Of a stretch of 64,000 nucleotides of DNA, positions 1-10,821 are shown one piece after another. This DNA comes from Anagrus nilaparvatae (Eukaryota; Arthropoda; Insecta; Hymenoptera; Mymaridae): contig JAKSXM010000132.1 in assembly GCA_022575985.1 (NCBI GenBank), positions 4,526,001 to 4,590,000 of the forward strand, in the 5' to 3' direction. The notes below the pieces were generated by a model. That model was not told where the DNA came from and did no database searches. It saw only the letters and a program-made list of their open reading frames with translations. The position numbers and the translations under genes are program-made. Within the stretch, counting starts at the first letter, position 1. The number at the start of each line of letters is the position of its first letter.

Positions 1-1300
1 AAAAAAAGATTTTATTAAGCTTTTTTTCTTTTTCTGTTTTTTAAAAATTACAAGTAAAAGAATGATTTTCATGAAGAAATTAAAGACATAAGCGATGTAT
101 ATATTTCATTAATAATTAATCTTGTAAGTGACGTATGATTAAAAAAAAGTATCTAGTTAAGAAAAAGATTCTAGCTCCAGATTTAAAATAATTGTAGCTA
201 GTTTTATAGAATTTAGAAAAAAAAAACAAAAAAAAATTTCACAAACTGAGACTTCGTTCTTTTTTATTAATAAATTAAAATTGTTATAAAGAATATTTAT
301 GTGAATTTTATTTAAGAAAAATACTTTATTTTTTTTTTTTTTGTATAAATTCTTTTTTATACAACCTATATATAATTTTATATTTGTAACACAAAATATC
401 AAGAGATTGTTTCAAATTATCTAAATTGATGTAATTTTTAGGGCCAGTTTTATAGAAATTTTATTTTACTTTTTTTTTTCTGTGATGGATTGAGAATTAT
501 ATAGGAATCTATTGTGGTTGAATCTGATTGGTATTTTAATCTTTAATATTTTTTCTACGTGTAAATAATTGCTGATTTAAAAAAAAGAAAAAAAAATACA
601 CGATGTAATGTTTAAAAAAAATGTTTTTTTATTCTTCACATTTTTCCATAAACTTTAACTTTCTTTACTACTTTTTTTTCTTTTAATTTTTTAATTTATT
701 ACTATTGAGGGATTACTTATTTTGAATTAGATTGTTAAATCATTGATAACAGAAATAAATAGAAGAAACTCATAAATTAATATATTTTGAAATAATTGGA
801 CCTTTTGAACCATTTCTTTATTACATAATTATAACTGCCTTGATCATGAAATTACAATGATGAAATTTATCTCTTAAAAATTATATGCATTTGAAACATT
901 TAGTCAATTACTTCAGTTTTTTTATTATCTAGCTAGCTTATTAATAATAATAAATATTATAATATAATCTTTTTACTAATTGCTAAACTTAGTATTAATT
1001 GTTAAATTACAATCACGTTAAAAGAATAATATTCAATATTGAATATTGAAAACTTAAAAATTCTGGTAAAGGCACCTTTCAGATTAAAAAAAAAATTTCA
1101 AGCGATGCTAAAAATTTTCTTGGATGCTGATTTTTCAATAGCTTTTCAGATAAAGCAATATAAACTTTTCTTTTACCGTTCTTGTAAACAGACAGAAAAC
1201 GCACATCTCTTGTTAAAACTGATTGGCAAAGATGGCTCGAAATTGCATCGAACTGGGGTATTTTTTATTTTTATCGGCTTTGAGACATAATGTGCTATAA
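1..1300. other. AT-rich stretch without a recognised gene
   Basis: The sequence is dominated by A and T runs. The longest open frame, on the plus strand near 1039-1290, has no ATG start, no recognisable domain and no neighbouring exon structure. I see no RNA gene here. Confidence 0.6.
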
Positions 1301-1593
1301 CAGGGTGTCTACCAGTCCTTATGGTCCTTGTGGTCCTTACAAGGTCCTTATTTTCAGAAAATGGTCCTTGTCATCCTTAAAAGGTCCTTATTTTCAACTT
1401 ATTTGCTAAAATGTCCTTAGAAAGAATGAGTTTTGTCTTTTAATATAAAATTTTTTTTAAATTTAATCATAAAATAAGCTAATAAATAGATTTTATTTGT
1501 CCTTATTTTTGGCAAATAAATATCCTTACTGTCCTTATAATATAATATTATAAGGTCCTTATAAATGGGGATCAAATTTTGGTAGACACCCTG
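1301..1593. mobile_element. MITE with CAGGGTGTCTACCA inverted ends
   Basis: The element starts CAGGGTGTCTACCA and ends with the exact reverse complement, TGGTAGACACCCTG (293 bp). It is flanked on both sides by TATAA, a likely target duplication. The inside carries many copies of a short GGTCCTTA-type motif in both orientations, so much of it can fold on itself. It has no coding capacity, so it is a non-autonomous DNA transposon. It lies about 130 bp downstream of the MKS1 stop codon. The superfamily was not determined. Confidence 0.8.
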
Positions 1594-1720
1594 TATAATA
1601 TAATTTCCATCATGTTAGTAATATTTTAATCAGTATATGTGAATTTTTGCTGCGACGATCTTAAAAGAAATTTTGTTGTTAATTTATCCCAAAAATTATT
1701 ATATTAATTGATCAAATTAA

Positions 1721-4700
1721 TTAAGAACAAAGTGCTCTAGCTTGTATCATTCTTTCTCTAGCAGCTTTAAATTGCATGAGTACATCATCCACATTATTCA
1801 ATAAAACACCAGTATTAGAAAAATTGCGATTATCGATATTTTTTAATTTTATAAAATTTTCATTTTGATGTACGATATTTAACTTAATGTCTAAAATACC
1901 ACTTGATACGACTCTTAAATTACTTTTGTCTAACTTGGAACCTGAATGCGTTGAAGGAATCGAACAATATGTTATGTCATCTAATTCTCTACTACCACCA
2001 GTAAAAAATCGCCGCAAAATGTCAATTATCCCTTTTGATGGTCTCCAGGTTTCCAACTCGTAATTGAAGCAGCCAGTGGTCGATGGAATGTCAATTGATC
2101 CGTAACCTTCGATACGGTACCTAAAAATTGAGTAATTTAATACTGCATTAAAAATTTTTTTTATTGATTTTGTCACCTTGTCCAGTTATCTAAGGAAGCA
2201 ACTGTAAAAATAATTCTTGGCCAAAAATTTGACGCTTGATCGTACTTAGATGACGTTAAATCTAAATCTAAAACAATTTCTGTTGTGTAACTAAAATTAG
2301 CTTTTTGTTTTTTCATTAACGATCTCTGGGTTCGACCAGTTAATTTTGTACTGTCGTTTGACACAATCCAATATTTTGGTAATTCGACTAGATAATTAAC
2401 AAACAAGGCATCGTAATAATAATCTCGTGCGGTTAATATTTCTAAATTAATTATAACGCGTAAAATTTGCGGTTGTGGCATATGAAATTCGTGAAATAAT
2501 TCAGCCTCTTTGGTAAGATTGAGTCTTTTTAATTCCTGAAAAAATAATAATTTTTTTTTTATTGCTATTCTGGTTTAACAAGTTTCTAAATAAACAAAAT
2601 GAAATTTTAACTTTTTTTAGCTGAAAAATTTATTTTTACCTTTTTTTTTTTTAATTTTTTTTTTACAAAATATGCGACAAATCAAAATTTTTAATAAGTA
2701 ACAAAAAATTAGCATAAAAGAAATTTAATGCTACTACATATGGAGCATATTCAAGATTGGCATAATTTATATAAATAAAAGCAAACTTTTATATTATATT
2801 TTTAAAATGCTCCTATAAATTAAATTAAAAAATAATAATTTCAAGGATAATTCGTTCGAATTTTGCGAAATTTTACAAAACTCAGTTTTCAAAATTATAT
2901 AAATATTAAAATATTAAAATTAGTTTATGAAATCCTCCATATCTTTGTTGTTTTCCTTATATAAAAAATGTAAATTTATAAATTGCATAAAATAACAAAA
3001 AAAAAAGATCTTAAATCTTTTGAAAGTTATAAAAAACTTGCTCATTATTTACTTAAAAATAAATTTATGATATTCATAATTTTAAAAAATTGTTAAAAAG
3101 ATTTTTTTTGTTTGCTACTTTTTTTTAAAGATCAGTTTTAGCAAATTTTTATTCAATATGTTATTAATACAAAGATAAGGAAAAATATTTTTAATTATTA
3201 TTTTGTTTTTAAAAAGTAGATTAACTTTTGAAATCTATATATAAAACTCATTTTCATAAAAAATTAAAATTTTAGCTGCAATTTGAAAATTGGTCATATT
3301 TGGCCAAAAACGGAAATTTTGTTTATTGACTATAGCGTTAAAAGAATCGGTGATAAAAAATTGCGGTTTACGAGGAATGAAAGGTGGCATTTTTATACAA
3401 AAAAAATTGAGACCTATCGGAAGTATTTTGGTTGAAATGCTATATGACAGCTCTATTTGGAAAATTTCGTAAAAACTCTAGTTTATAACATTGTCGTAAC
3501 ATTGAGGCCTACGTTTCTTGGTTCAGAAACTGCGTTGGAATAAACGGAGGGTATCTCAGGTGTTTTTTCAACATATTGAAGTCATCCATTACTATAGATT
3601 GTAGTTTGGTGACCCAAATGTTCCGGTCTCTCCTTGTAAAAAATTTTAAACCAAAAAAGATTATTTTTCTGTCTTTTTTACCCTTTATATGTAAAATATT
3701 ACTAAACTTTTTTGGAAAAAGTTTATTATTTCGAATGAGTAGAAAATATCCGTATTCGGCAAAAATAGACTTTTTTATAACACGTGAATAATATGCTGAC
3801 AGTTGGAAAATTTTCATAAAAAAAGATACTTAATTAATCAGCTATTGAATAACAAATGAAGTATTACAGTCCAACTATTATTAAAATTACAAAACAATTA
3901 TATTTATTAAAACATTTTTAACAGTGTAGATTTTCATCTCAATTTTCGCAAATTAAATTTTTTTCCCTAAATTATTTATTTAAAGTAATAATCTAAAAAA
4001 AAAGTAGGTATTAATTCTGACAGTAAATTAATTTTTTTTAAAATGATAAAAATTTTTTTAAATAATTTTTATTCAATTTTTGGAATACGTTTCATCCCTT
4101 CATAAATTAGAGAATGAAAACGAGAAAACGAGGCAGTTGTGGACCGAGTGTCTTAGAAGAATAAAAGTGAAGAAAAATTTTATGCAGTAAGATAATATAT
4201 TGAGTTTTCGAAATACCCAGAGGGAAAATTTCTTATAATAATCTCTTTACTTAAAATTCAGGAGAAGCAAAATTACTCAGATGGAGATAAAAGTATTTGA
4301 GAAAAAATTCTACAATTTTCGGAACCGGAAATTTTGGTCACTGCAAACAGAATTCTTTGGTTTTGGTGAATAAATTTTTTTTTCGTTGAAAAGACCCAGC
4401 ATCTAGCATAAAAACTTCGAAAAAAAACATTGCCTATATTTTATTATACTATATGTAAAATTATTTTGTTGAATACAAGGTATAAGAAAATTAATTAAAA
4501 TGCTGACCTCGTAACATCTGCAAAAACAAATTTTGTAATGTAAATTTTCATACAATTTTTATGATTTTATGTAAACAAATACAAGTTTTGCTTGGATTTT
4601 CGAAGGTAAACATTTTTTTGTATTTTACTTCTTTTATGTCATTTAGGACAAAATATTAAGCAAATAAAAAAATCTGCTTGTCACTATCTGATTTTTTTTA

Positions 4701-7700
4701 GGGTAATAACAACAATCGAATAATTGAAAATGAATATTGATTTTTACACGCTAGCGCAAATTCAAATAATGTAATGAATTAAAAAATTGCAGTCTCGTAA
4801 ATTTAATGCTTGAAAGCTTTCTTTGAACGACAGAGTAAATTTATAGTACTATTTATATTATATTTTTGCAAAAAATAGTGCAGAAACTTTTTGCGTATAA
4901 CTTAAAATTTTTTATCGAAAACTTTAGTGTACCAGGCAGCAACTCGTTCAATCACAATTATCACTGTTTTAGACAAAATTCTAATCAACTTTTGAGTACT
5001 ATTTTGTAGTCAGAAACGTCTCTTATTATTTTTTTAAAATAGAAAATTGTCAGAAAAACAATTCTATATCACATTTTTTTGAGTCTTTAGATTAAAAGTT
5101 TCAGTGAAAGGGTCAATAATCAAATTTCTTTAATTGGAAAAAATTTGCTAATTAAAATTTTCATTTTAAATGAAAATAAAAAGTCTCTAATATACTAAGA
5201 CCTAAAAAAGTGTTTATTATTTGTTAGATTATTTGTTTTCTAATCAATCAATCCTAAAACCAATAATACTTTAAGAACCCAAAAAAAATTTTCTACCTTA
5301 ACTAAATCAATGAATAAATCCTTAGATTGAATATTGCCGCTCAAAAATTGTCAAACTATGTGCAAAAATCAACCCCTTAAAAACCTCATAATTAAAAAAA
5401 GCACCAAAAAATGATTTAATAACCGAAGAATTTTAAAATCAAACTAAAAAAATATTTAAACAGAGCGTGCATCGATTTAAATAAATCCTAAAATACACTT
5501 ATTATTCACCTAATTATTTATAAGTCAATTAAAATTCCTTTAATGTTTTTATCTGTTGCAGAAAAATAAAAAAACTAAGAAAAATATACAATAAATGTGA
5601 ATCACATTTTATTTAAAATAGATAAGAAAAATATGAAATTTAATGTATTTCCTTCAAGCAAAATTCTTAAAATACCTTAAAAAAAATTAAATAAATAAAT
5701 TTAAAAAAAAACCAATCTAAACTTGTTAAGGCAGCGTATCGCCAAAAAATTAGTAAGATATCTTTAAATTCATTGATTAATGTTTCTTTTAGCTCAGTCT
5801 TCATTTAACTTTCGAACTGTGTAAATCAGAAATTCTATGTTTTTTTAAGGATTAATTTTACTTTTCATTTTTTAATCTGCAATTATGACGTGTTTTTTTA
5901 ATAAATAAAGTTAAAAGTATGTGATGAAATTAATAAATACGTAATTACAGTTTACAAAAATATGTAACTTAATTTTTTGAATTGTGAATTAGTTAATAGA
6001 AAATAAGTGAAAATGACTATAAATTACACGTCGAAAGGTTCGATAGACCTTGATAAGTACATGATACTTTATTATCCGCAAAAAGTTATGAGACAAATTT
6101 CAGAAATTTCATATGTTGGGTAAGTTTTTTTTGAAAAAAAGTTTTTATTTACAATTGCGATATACAGTTCTTATCTTTTACCTAATCAGTGTTGAACTTT
6201 TTACGCAATATATATGTGGGGGTGTCTACACTTGGCACTGGTTTTTGTTTTAAAAGTTTGAATTGTTTTTTTTGTATCAATTGACTGTAAAAATAATTTA
6301 GTCAAAACTTTGCCCAGCTGTTATGGGCCAAAATTTAATTAAAAATCATACACACAAAAATTGATTTTATGATAAATTTTAAGTTAAAAATTACTAATAA
6401 TGAATAAATGAAAAATTTCTGTAAAAACAATACTAAAAACATTTTCAAAAATTAAAAATAAAATACCTTGAAAAAAAATAAACTTTAACACGAAATGCTC
6501 CATATATGAATTTTAAATAAGTATTTTTACTTCAAAAATATTAATTTAAATTAATATAAATCTTGCTCAACAATTATAATTTTCATAAAAATAGATTTAT
6601 ACTTGAAAATTAATTAATGTTAATTTATAATCTCATTTTATTTATTATATTTTGACGTTTAATGCATAATAACAAACAACAAACAACTGAAAGAACGTGA
6701 TTTTTTCCATTATTTTTACTTACCTTTTTAATATTATCTTTTCGTTTTTGCAATTCTCTAGAAGATGGTTTTTTCGATGCATGCTCGATCCAATAATCGT
6801 AGCTCATACCGTTGCCGTTAACGACGTAGCAATCGCTGTCGTCTATGAAATCTGGGTAAATAATTAATAAATTTCTTGATTTATCGTATGAAATCAGGCA
6901 TAATAAAGTTTCGGTGTCATTCGATGTTTCGGTAAATATTTCATCTTTTGGTGATATGTCGGCCATAATGTACATGTTGGTCAAATTTTTGTAATAATAA
7001 TGGGTTTCTAAAATTCTTTCGTCTGACGGCTCCTCGTTTATAGCTGATTTATTGTAACGCTCGTTAAATGATTTTAAATTTTTTTGCAATGGTAATGATT
7101 CGGAACATTTTAGCGATAAATACGATTTGTATTTTTTTGTTAATACACCCTGGAAATAAAATAAATTAGTGAGTGCGCCTTCTTGGTCTAGCGGCGAAAG
7201 TGCTTGCCTAGTAATCTAAAGGTGCTGGGTTCGAATCCCGTCGGATACATCAATTTTTTTTAATTAATAAATAAAAATTATATCATGATGATAGTTAAAC
7301 AAGCCGTGAGGTGCACTTGGATTCCTACCGTTCCTTGTGTATCATGAGCGTGCTCGCGCTAAAACACGTTGACTACTGAATATAATTTTTATTTTTTTAA
7401 TTACCATTGTCACTTTTTCAGGATAATAAATGTCTCCTTGAACATACGAATAAAGTCTTGATCCTTCGATTTCATCTTCTTTGATTTTTTCATGGTATTC
7501 TTTGTGTTTTTCTGTTTTGCAATTTCTTTCATCTTGATAAAATTTTGCTTCGTATGGGCCGAATATTTTTTCTTGCCATGAAAATGTGTATTCTTCGTGT
7601 TCTAAAAAATTATTGTCTAATGTTTCAGTTTCATTCTCAAATAATTCAGCTAATGGTGATTTTTGTTGCACTATTTTTAATCTTACAAAAAAAATAAAAT

Positions 7701-7824
7701 CATTTTAACTATTATTTTTGAATTAAAAAAAAAAAAAAAATTACCTGATTTTAAAGTTTTCTATTGGTTGAGTAACTCGATAAATCCCTGAAATTTTAGT
7801 TTTACCTTTAGAACGGTTTAACAT
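1721..7824 (-). CDS. MKS1: MKS1, B9-domain protein of the ciliary transition zone
   Basis: Five exons join in frame to 513 aa: 7824-7745, 7681-7405, 7149-6724, 2535-2177 and 2120-1721. Human MKS1 is about 560 aa, so this looks complete. The N-terminal part has the family segment TFSWQEKIFGPYEAKFYQDE and the middle has NMYIMADISPKDE. The B9 domain starts near residue 280 (MPQPQILRVIINLEILTARD), continues through LFVNYLVELPKYW and ends around YRIEGYGSIDIPSTTG. MKS1 acts with the other B9 proteins in the MKS module that gates the base of cilia. The start was chosen because exon 1 begins with ATG and splices in phase to exon 2. The fourth intron (2536-6723) is unusually long, and the second holds a SINE-like insertion. 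Product identification is secure; exact splice sites are inferred from GT/AG and phase. Confidence 0.9.
2536..6723 (-). other. 4.2-kb MKS1 intron, no confirmed gene inside
   Basis: All other MKS1 introns are 42-255 bp. This one is AT-rich and contains short open frames on both strands (3290-3472 plus, 3509-3817 minus) that match nothing I recognise, and one exon-like block at 6013-6120. Confidence 0.6.
6013..6120 (+). other. orphan exon-like block with strong donor site
   Basis: An ATG opens a 36-codon frame (MTINYTSKGSIDLDKYMILY and onward) that runs straight into GTAAGT, a consensus splice donor. The base composition is less AT-extreme than the surrounding intron. It lies antisense inside the large MKS1 intron. 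I found no convincing downstream exon and recognise no domain. It may be a first exon of a nested gene, a remnant, or chance. Confidence 0.25.
7168..7377 (+). mobile_element. tRNA-derived SINE-like insertion
   Basis: A box-A-like TTGGTCTAGCGGC is followed 30-40 bp later by a good box B, GGGTTCGAATCCC. These are the two internal RNA polymerase III promoter elements of tRNA genes. The would-be acceptor ends (GTGCGCC and CGGATAC) do not pair, and the anticodon stem is poor, so it is not a working tRNA. About 130 bp of GC-richer unrelated sequence follows. The insertion accounts for most of a 255-bp MKS1 intron whose small siblings are 42-63 bp, as expected for a SINE insertion. Confidence 0.55.
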
Positions 7825-8583
7825 AATAAAAATAAATTTACTTTTTTAATTAACAGATTTATTTTAAAAATATTTCACTCGATATTTCAAATTTCGGAGT
7901 CGCTCCAAAACAATAAATTACGCAATCTAAATATGTTATGTATGATTTGTTTATATTTTTAATCACAATTTAATGCGTTGCTTAGTAACACAACAAAGCG
8001 TTTTGTATTGTTGCAAAAATTCTTTTCACTATCTTTTTACACTCTCTCCCACCCCTTGTTGACTCTCGAGTAATAAACTTGTGGATGAATCGACAGGTGT
8101 GTGGAAGGATCGCATGTAAAAAGGAAAAACGACGCGAACGTTATATTTTAAATTATATATATTAAAATATTTTCAAAAAATATTTCTTTTTTTTTTTGTT
8201 GATCCTCTAGTAATAAAAAGTATTAGTAATTATTTATTATATATAGTTTAACGGTTTATTCTTTGAACAAAAAACATTTTTTCTCCATTAAAAATTTGGT
8301 TGGGTGATGACATTAATTTCGTCTTTTCTGTAAAAAGTATGTATATCAGTTTAAAAATTTTTAAAAAAGATTTTATTAATCTATTATAGAGATAAGCTAG
8401 AAGTTATGCGACTCAAGTGCTTGTAAAAATAAATTGATTGTCTCATAGTTTGCAAAATATTGACCCTAAAAATTTTGAATATATTAAATATTAACAAATA
8501 AACTTTATAATTTTCAAAAATGCACAATTAAGTTTAATATACTTATTAATAAATTGTTTTACAGGAACTTCAAATTTATTAAA
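7825..8583. promoter_or_regulatory. divergent promoter region between MKS1 and the rhomboid gene
   Basis: MKS1 starts leftward at 7824 and the rhomboid coding sequence starts rightward at 8584, so about 760 bp hold both 5' ends. A splice acceptor (TTTTACAG, ending 8564) just upstream of the rhomboid ATG shows that this gene has a non-coding first exon further upstream. The stretch 7990-8110 is clearly less AT-rich than its surroundings, as expected for a promoter. No specific factor site is claimed. Confidence 0.45.
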
Positions 8584-9837
8584 ATGACAGGAAGAGAAGG
8601 TGAAACAGGGATGGCATTACCGCTACAGTACAATGATTCTGTAAGTACATTAATTACAAAAAATATGATTTCCAAGTAATAAGTATTTTTTTTTAATTTT
8701 TAGCATTGGAAATCAATTTTTGAAAAATATGATAAGGATGGAGATGGTAAAATTTCATACAGAGAACTGAAAGCAATGATGCGAGGTTCTGATTGTTCAA
8801 ATGACATTCCTGATAGAGTCATACATCTGATCATGCAAAAGGCTGATTTAAATCATTCTGGATATTTAGAGTACCCTGAATTTATTGCAATGGTATGTTT
8901 AGTAAGATGTGATAAAATTTAGAAATATTGCTTATTTTTTTTTTAACAGATTCACAGAAAAGATATGCAAGGAGTATTTGGGTGTTTTGTTCAACGTTAT
9001 GTTCACTCCATGGTACCACAAAGACCTTCTCTCATTCAACAGAGAATTAGTTTAGGTTCCAGTGATTTACCTGATGGACTTTACGAGGATGAATACAGCT
9101 GCAATCCTCCTCCACTGGCCATGATCATAATATCAATTTTTGAAATTTCTTTATTTTTATTTGACAGTATAGTAACTTATAAAAAACATGGTGAAGTAGG
9201 TTATAGTCATAAGGAACAAAACATCGAAGGGCCATCTGCAAAGCTTTTTATATATGATCCTTTCAGAAGATATCAATTATGGAGGTACATTACATATATG
9301 TTTGTACATGTTGGGTTTTTTCATTTATTTGTAAACCTGCTCGTACAAATTATGCTTGGTATACCTCTGGAAATGGTTCATAGATGGTGGAGAGTATTAA
9401 TAATATATTTAGCTGGAGTATTAGCAGGATCGCTAGGTACTTCGGTATCGGATCCAGGAGTATTTTTAGCCGGTGCATCCGGTGGAGTTTATGCTTTAAT
9501 AGCTGCCCACGTAGCAACAATTTTAATGAATTGGGATCAAATGGAATATGCATTACTTCAACTACTAGTTTTTGTGATTCTCACAGTCGCAGATGTTGGG
9601 CAAGCTGTATATAGTCGATATCATTCTATTGAAAGTCATATCGGATACGTTGCTCATTTTGCTGGTGCTATCGCAGGATTACTTGTTGGCATTAATATTT
9701 TAAGAAATTTAGAAGTTAAGACTTGGGAAAAGGCTGTATGGTGGGCTAGTTTTATAATTTACACTATATTAATGGTTGCAGCAATATTTTGGAACGTATT
9801 TTATCCATCATATTTCCCTCCAGCATTGTACGATTAA
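8584..9837 (+). CDS. rho-4: EF-hand rhomboid intramembrane serine protease (rhomboid-4/RHBDL type)
   Basis: Three exons (8584-8640, 8704-8892, 8950-9837) give 377 aa. The N-terminal cytosolic part has two EF-hand calcium loops: DKDGDGKISYRE at residues 29-40, and DLNHSGYLEYPE, which also fits the canonical spacing. The membrane part has the rhomboid signatures in order: LWRYIT, the HxxxN motif in FFHLFVNLL (His207, Asn211), the catalytic serine in GASGG (Ser259) and the catalytic histidine in AHFAGAIAG (His318). About seven hydrophobic segments are visible. Both catalytic residues are present, so it should be an active protease that cuts membrane proteins, probably under calcium control. Drosophila rhomboid-4 and vertebrate RHBDL1/3 share this layout. 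A spliced 5' UTR exon begins at 8565. AATAAA lies right at the stop codon. Confidence 0.93.
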
Positions 9838-10821
9838 TAAATCTCTATTTTGTTTCATATGACTCGCTTAGATATAAAATAATTTTGTTATAAGCATTTA
9901 TTTAAATATACAAGTGCCTTTGAACTTGTTATGAAACAAATGAAAAAGTTCTATTAAAGTAAAAAAACATATTAAAATATTGTTGAAAAATAGTGACTTT
10001 AATTACCTATATGTGCCTTCAAATTATCTTGTTTATAATATTGTGCAATTAGGTATAATAAAATTATAACTGTTTGGTCAAACAAAAAATGTTCATATAC
10101 AGTATTCAAAGTTAAATTTGTACAAAATAATTGTTAATAGATAAAACAAAAATGTGCTAATATTATGGTGCACTTTTTAATTAGCTTTAGTACAAGAATG
10201 ACTCTAGCTTAATTTTTTAATTATACATATTTATTTTTAAAGATAAATAATTAAAGACTTAAAAAGTTTTACAGTGTTTACTGTGAAACTACGATTAAAA
10301 TTTTTATACTCTATATTTACATATTAGTTTATAAAAAATATTTTAATTTAGATATATATTTTTTTAAACACAATTATTTTTTAAAAAAGAAATAAAAATT
10401 CGTTGAAGAAAAATTTGCATTTTTTATTGAATAAAAATTTATTATATTTATTTATAAAATACAATCACAGACGTTGGTTACGTTAAAAAATGGAAAAAAC
10501 TTTCTTTTTTTTTTCTAATACCTATTAAATAAAATATTGCATTAACTCAATTACATGCATTTCAATAATTTAATACCTTATACGCCGTAACAAATCAATT
10601 AATTATACTCATTCAAATATTATTTACAATTAAGTACATTTTAAAAATATTTATAAAAATATTTACATTGTATAAATTTTTATAAATTCACTTAAAAACT
10701 CTAAAACTTTTGTATAAAAATATAAATATGTATATATATATAAGTCCCTTGATTGGAATGTTAAAAATCGAATTATTGCAGTCTATACATTTACTTTTAA
10801 AAAAATTACTGGGAATTATAA
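9838..10821. other. AT-rich space between convergent 3' ends
   Basis: The rhomboid gene and carboxypeptidase D end towards each other here. Only AT-rich UTR-like sequence and A/T runs are seen; no gene. Confidence 0.6.

Noticed and set aside
1039..1290. 83-codon plus-strand frame
   Set aside because: No ATG start, no recognised domain, no exon context; probably chance or an old transposon remnant.
3290..3817. Overlapping frames on both strands in the MKS1 intron
   Set aside because: No domain recognised, frames overlap on opposite strands in AT-rich DNA, and no splice chain could be built.
7168..7245. Functional tRNA gene
   Set aside because: Box A and B are present, but acceptor ends and anticodon stem do not pair; treated as SINE-like instead.
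9350..9614. Frames on both strands within the rhomboid exon
   Set aside because: Shadows of the rhomboid coding sequence, which has the full catalytic motif set.
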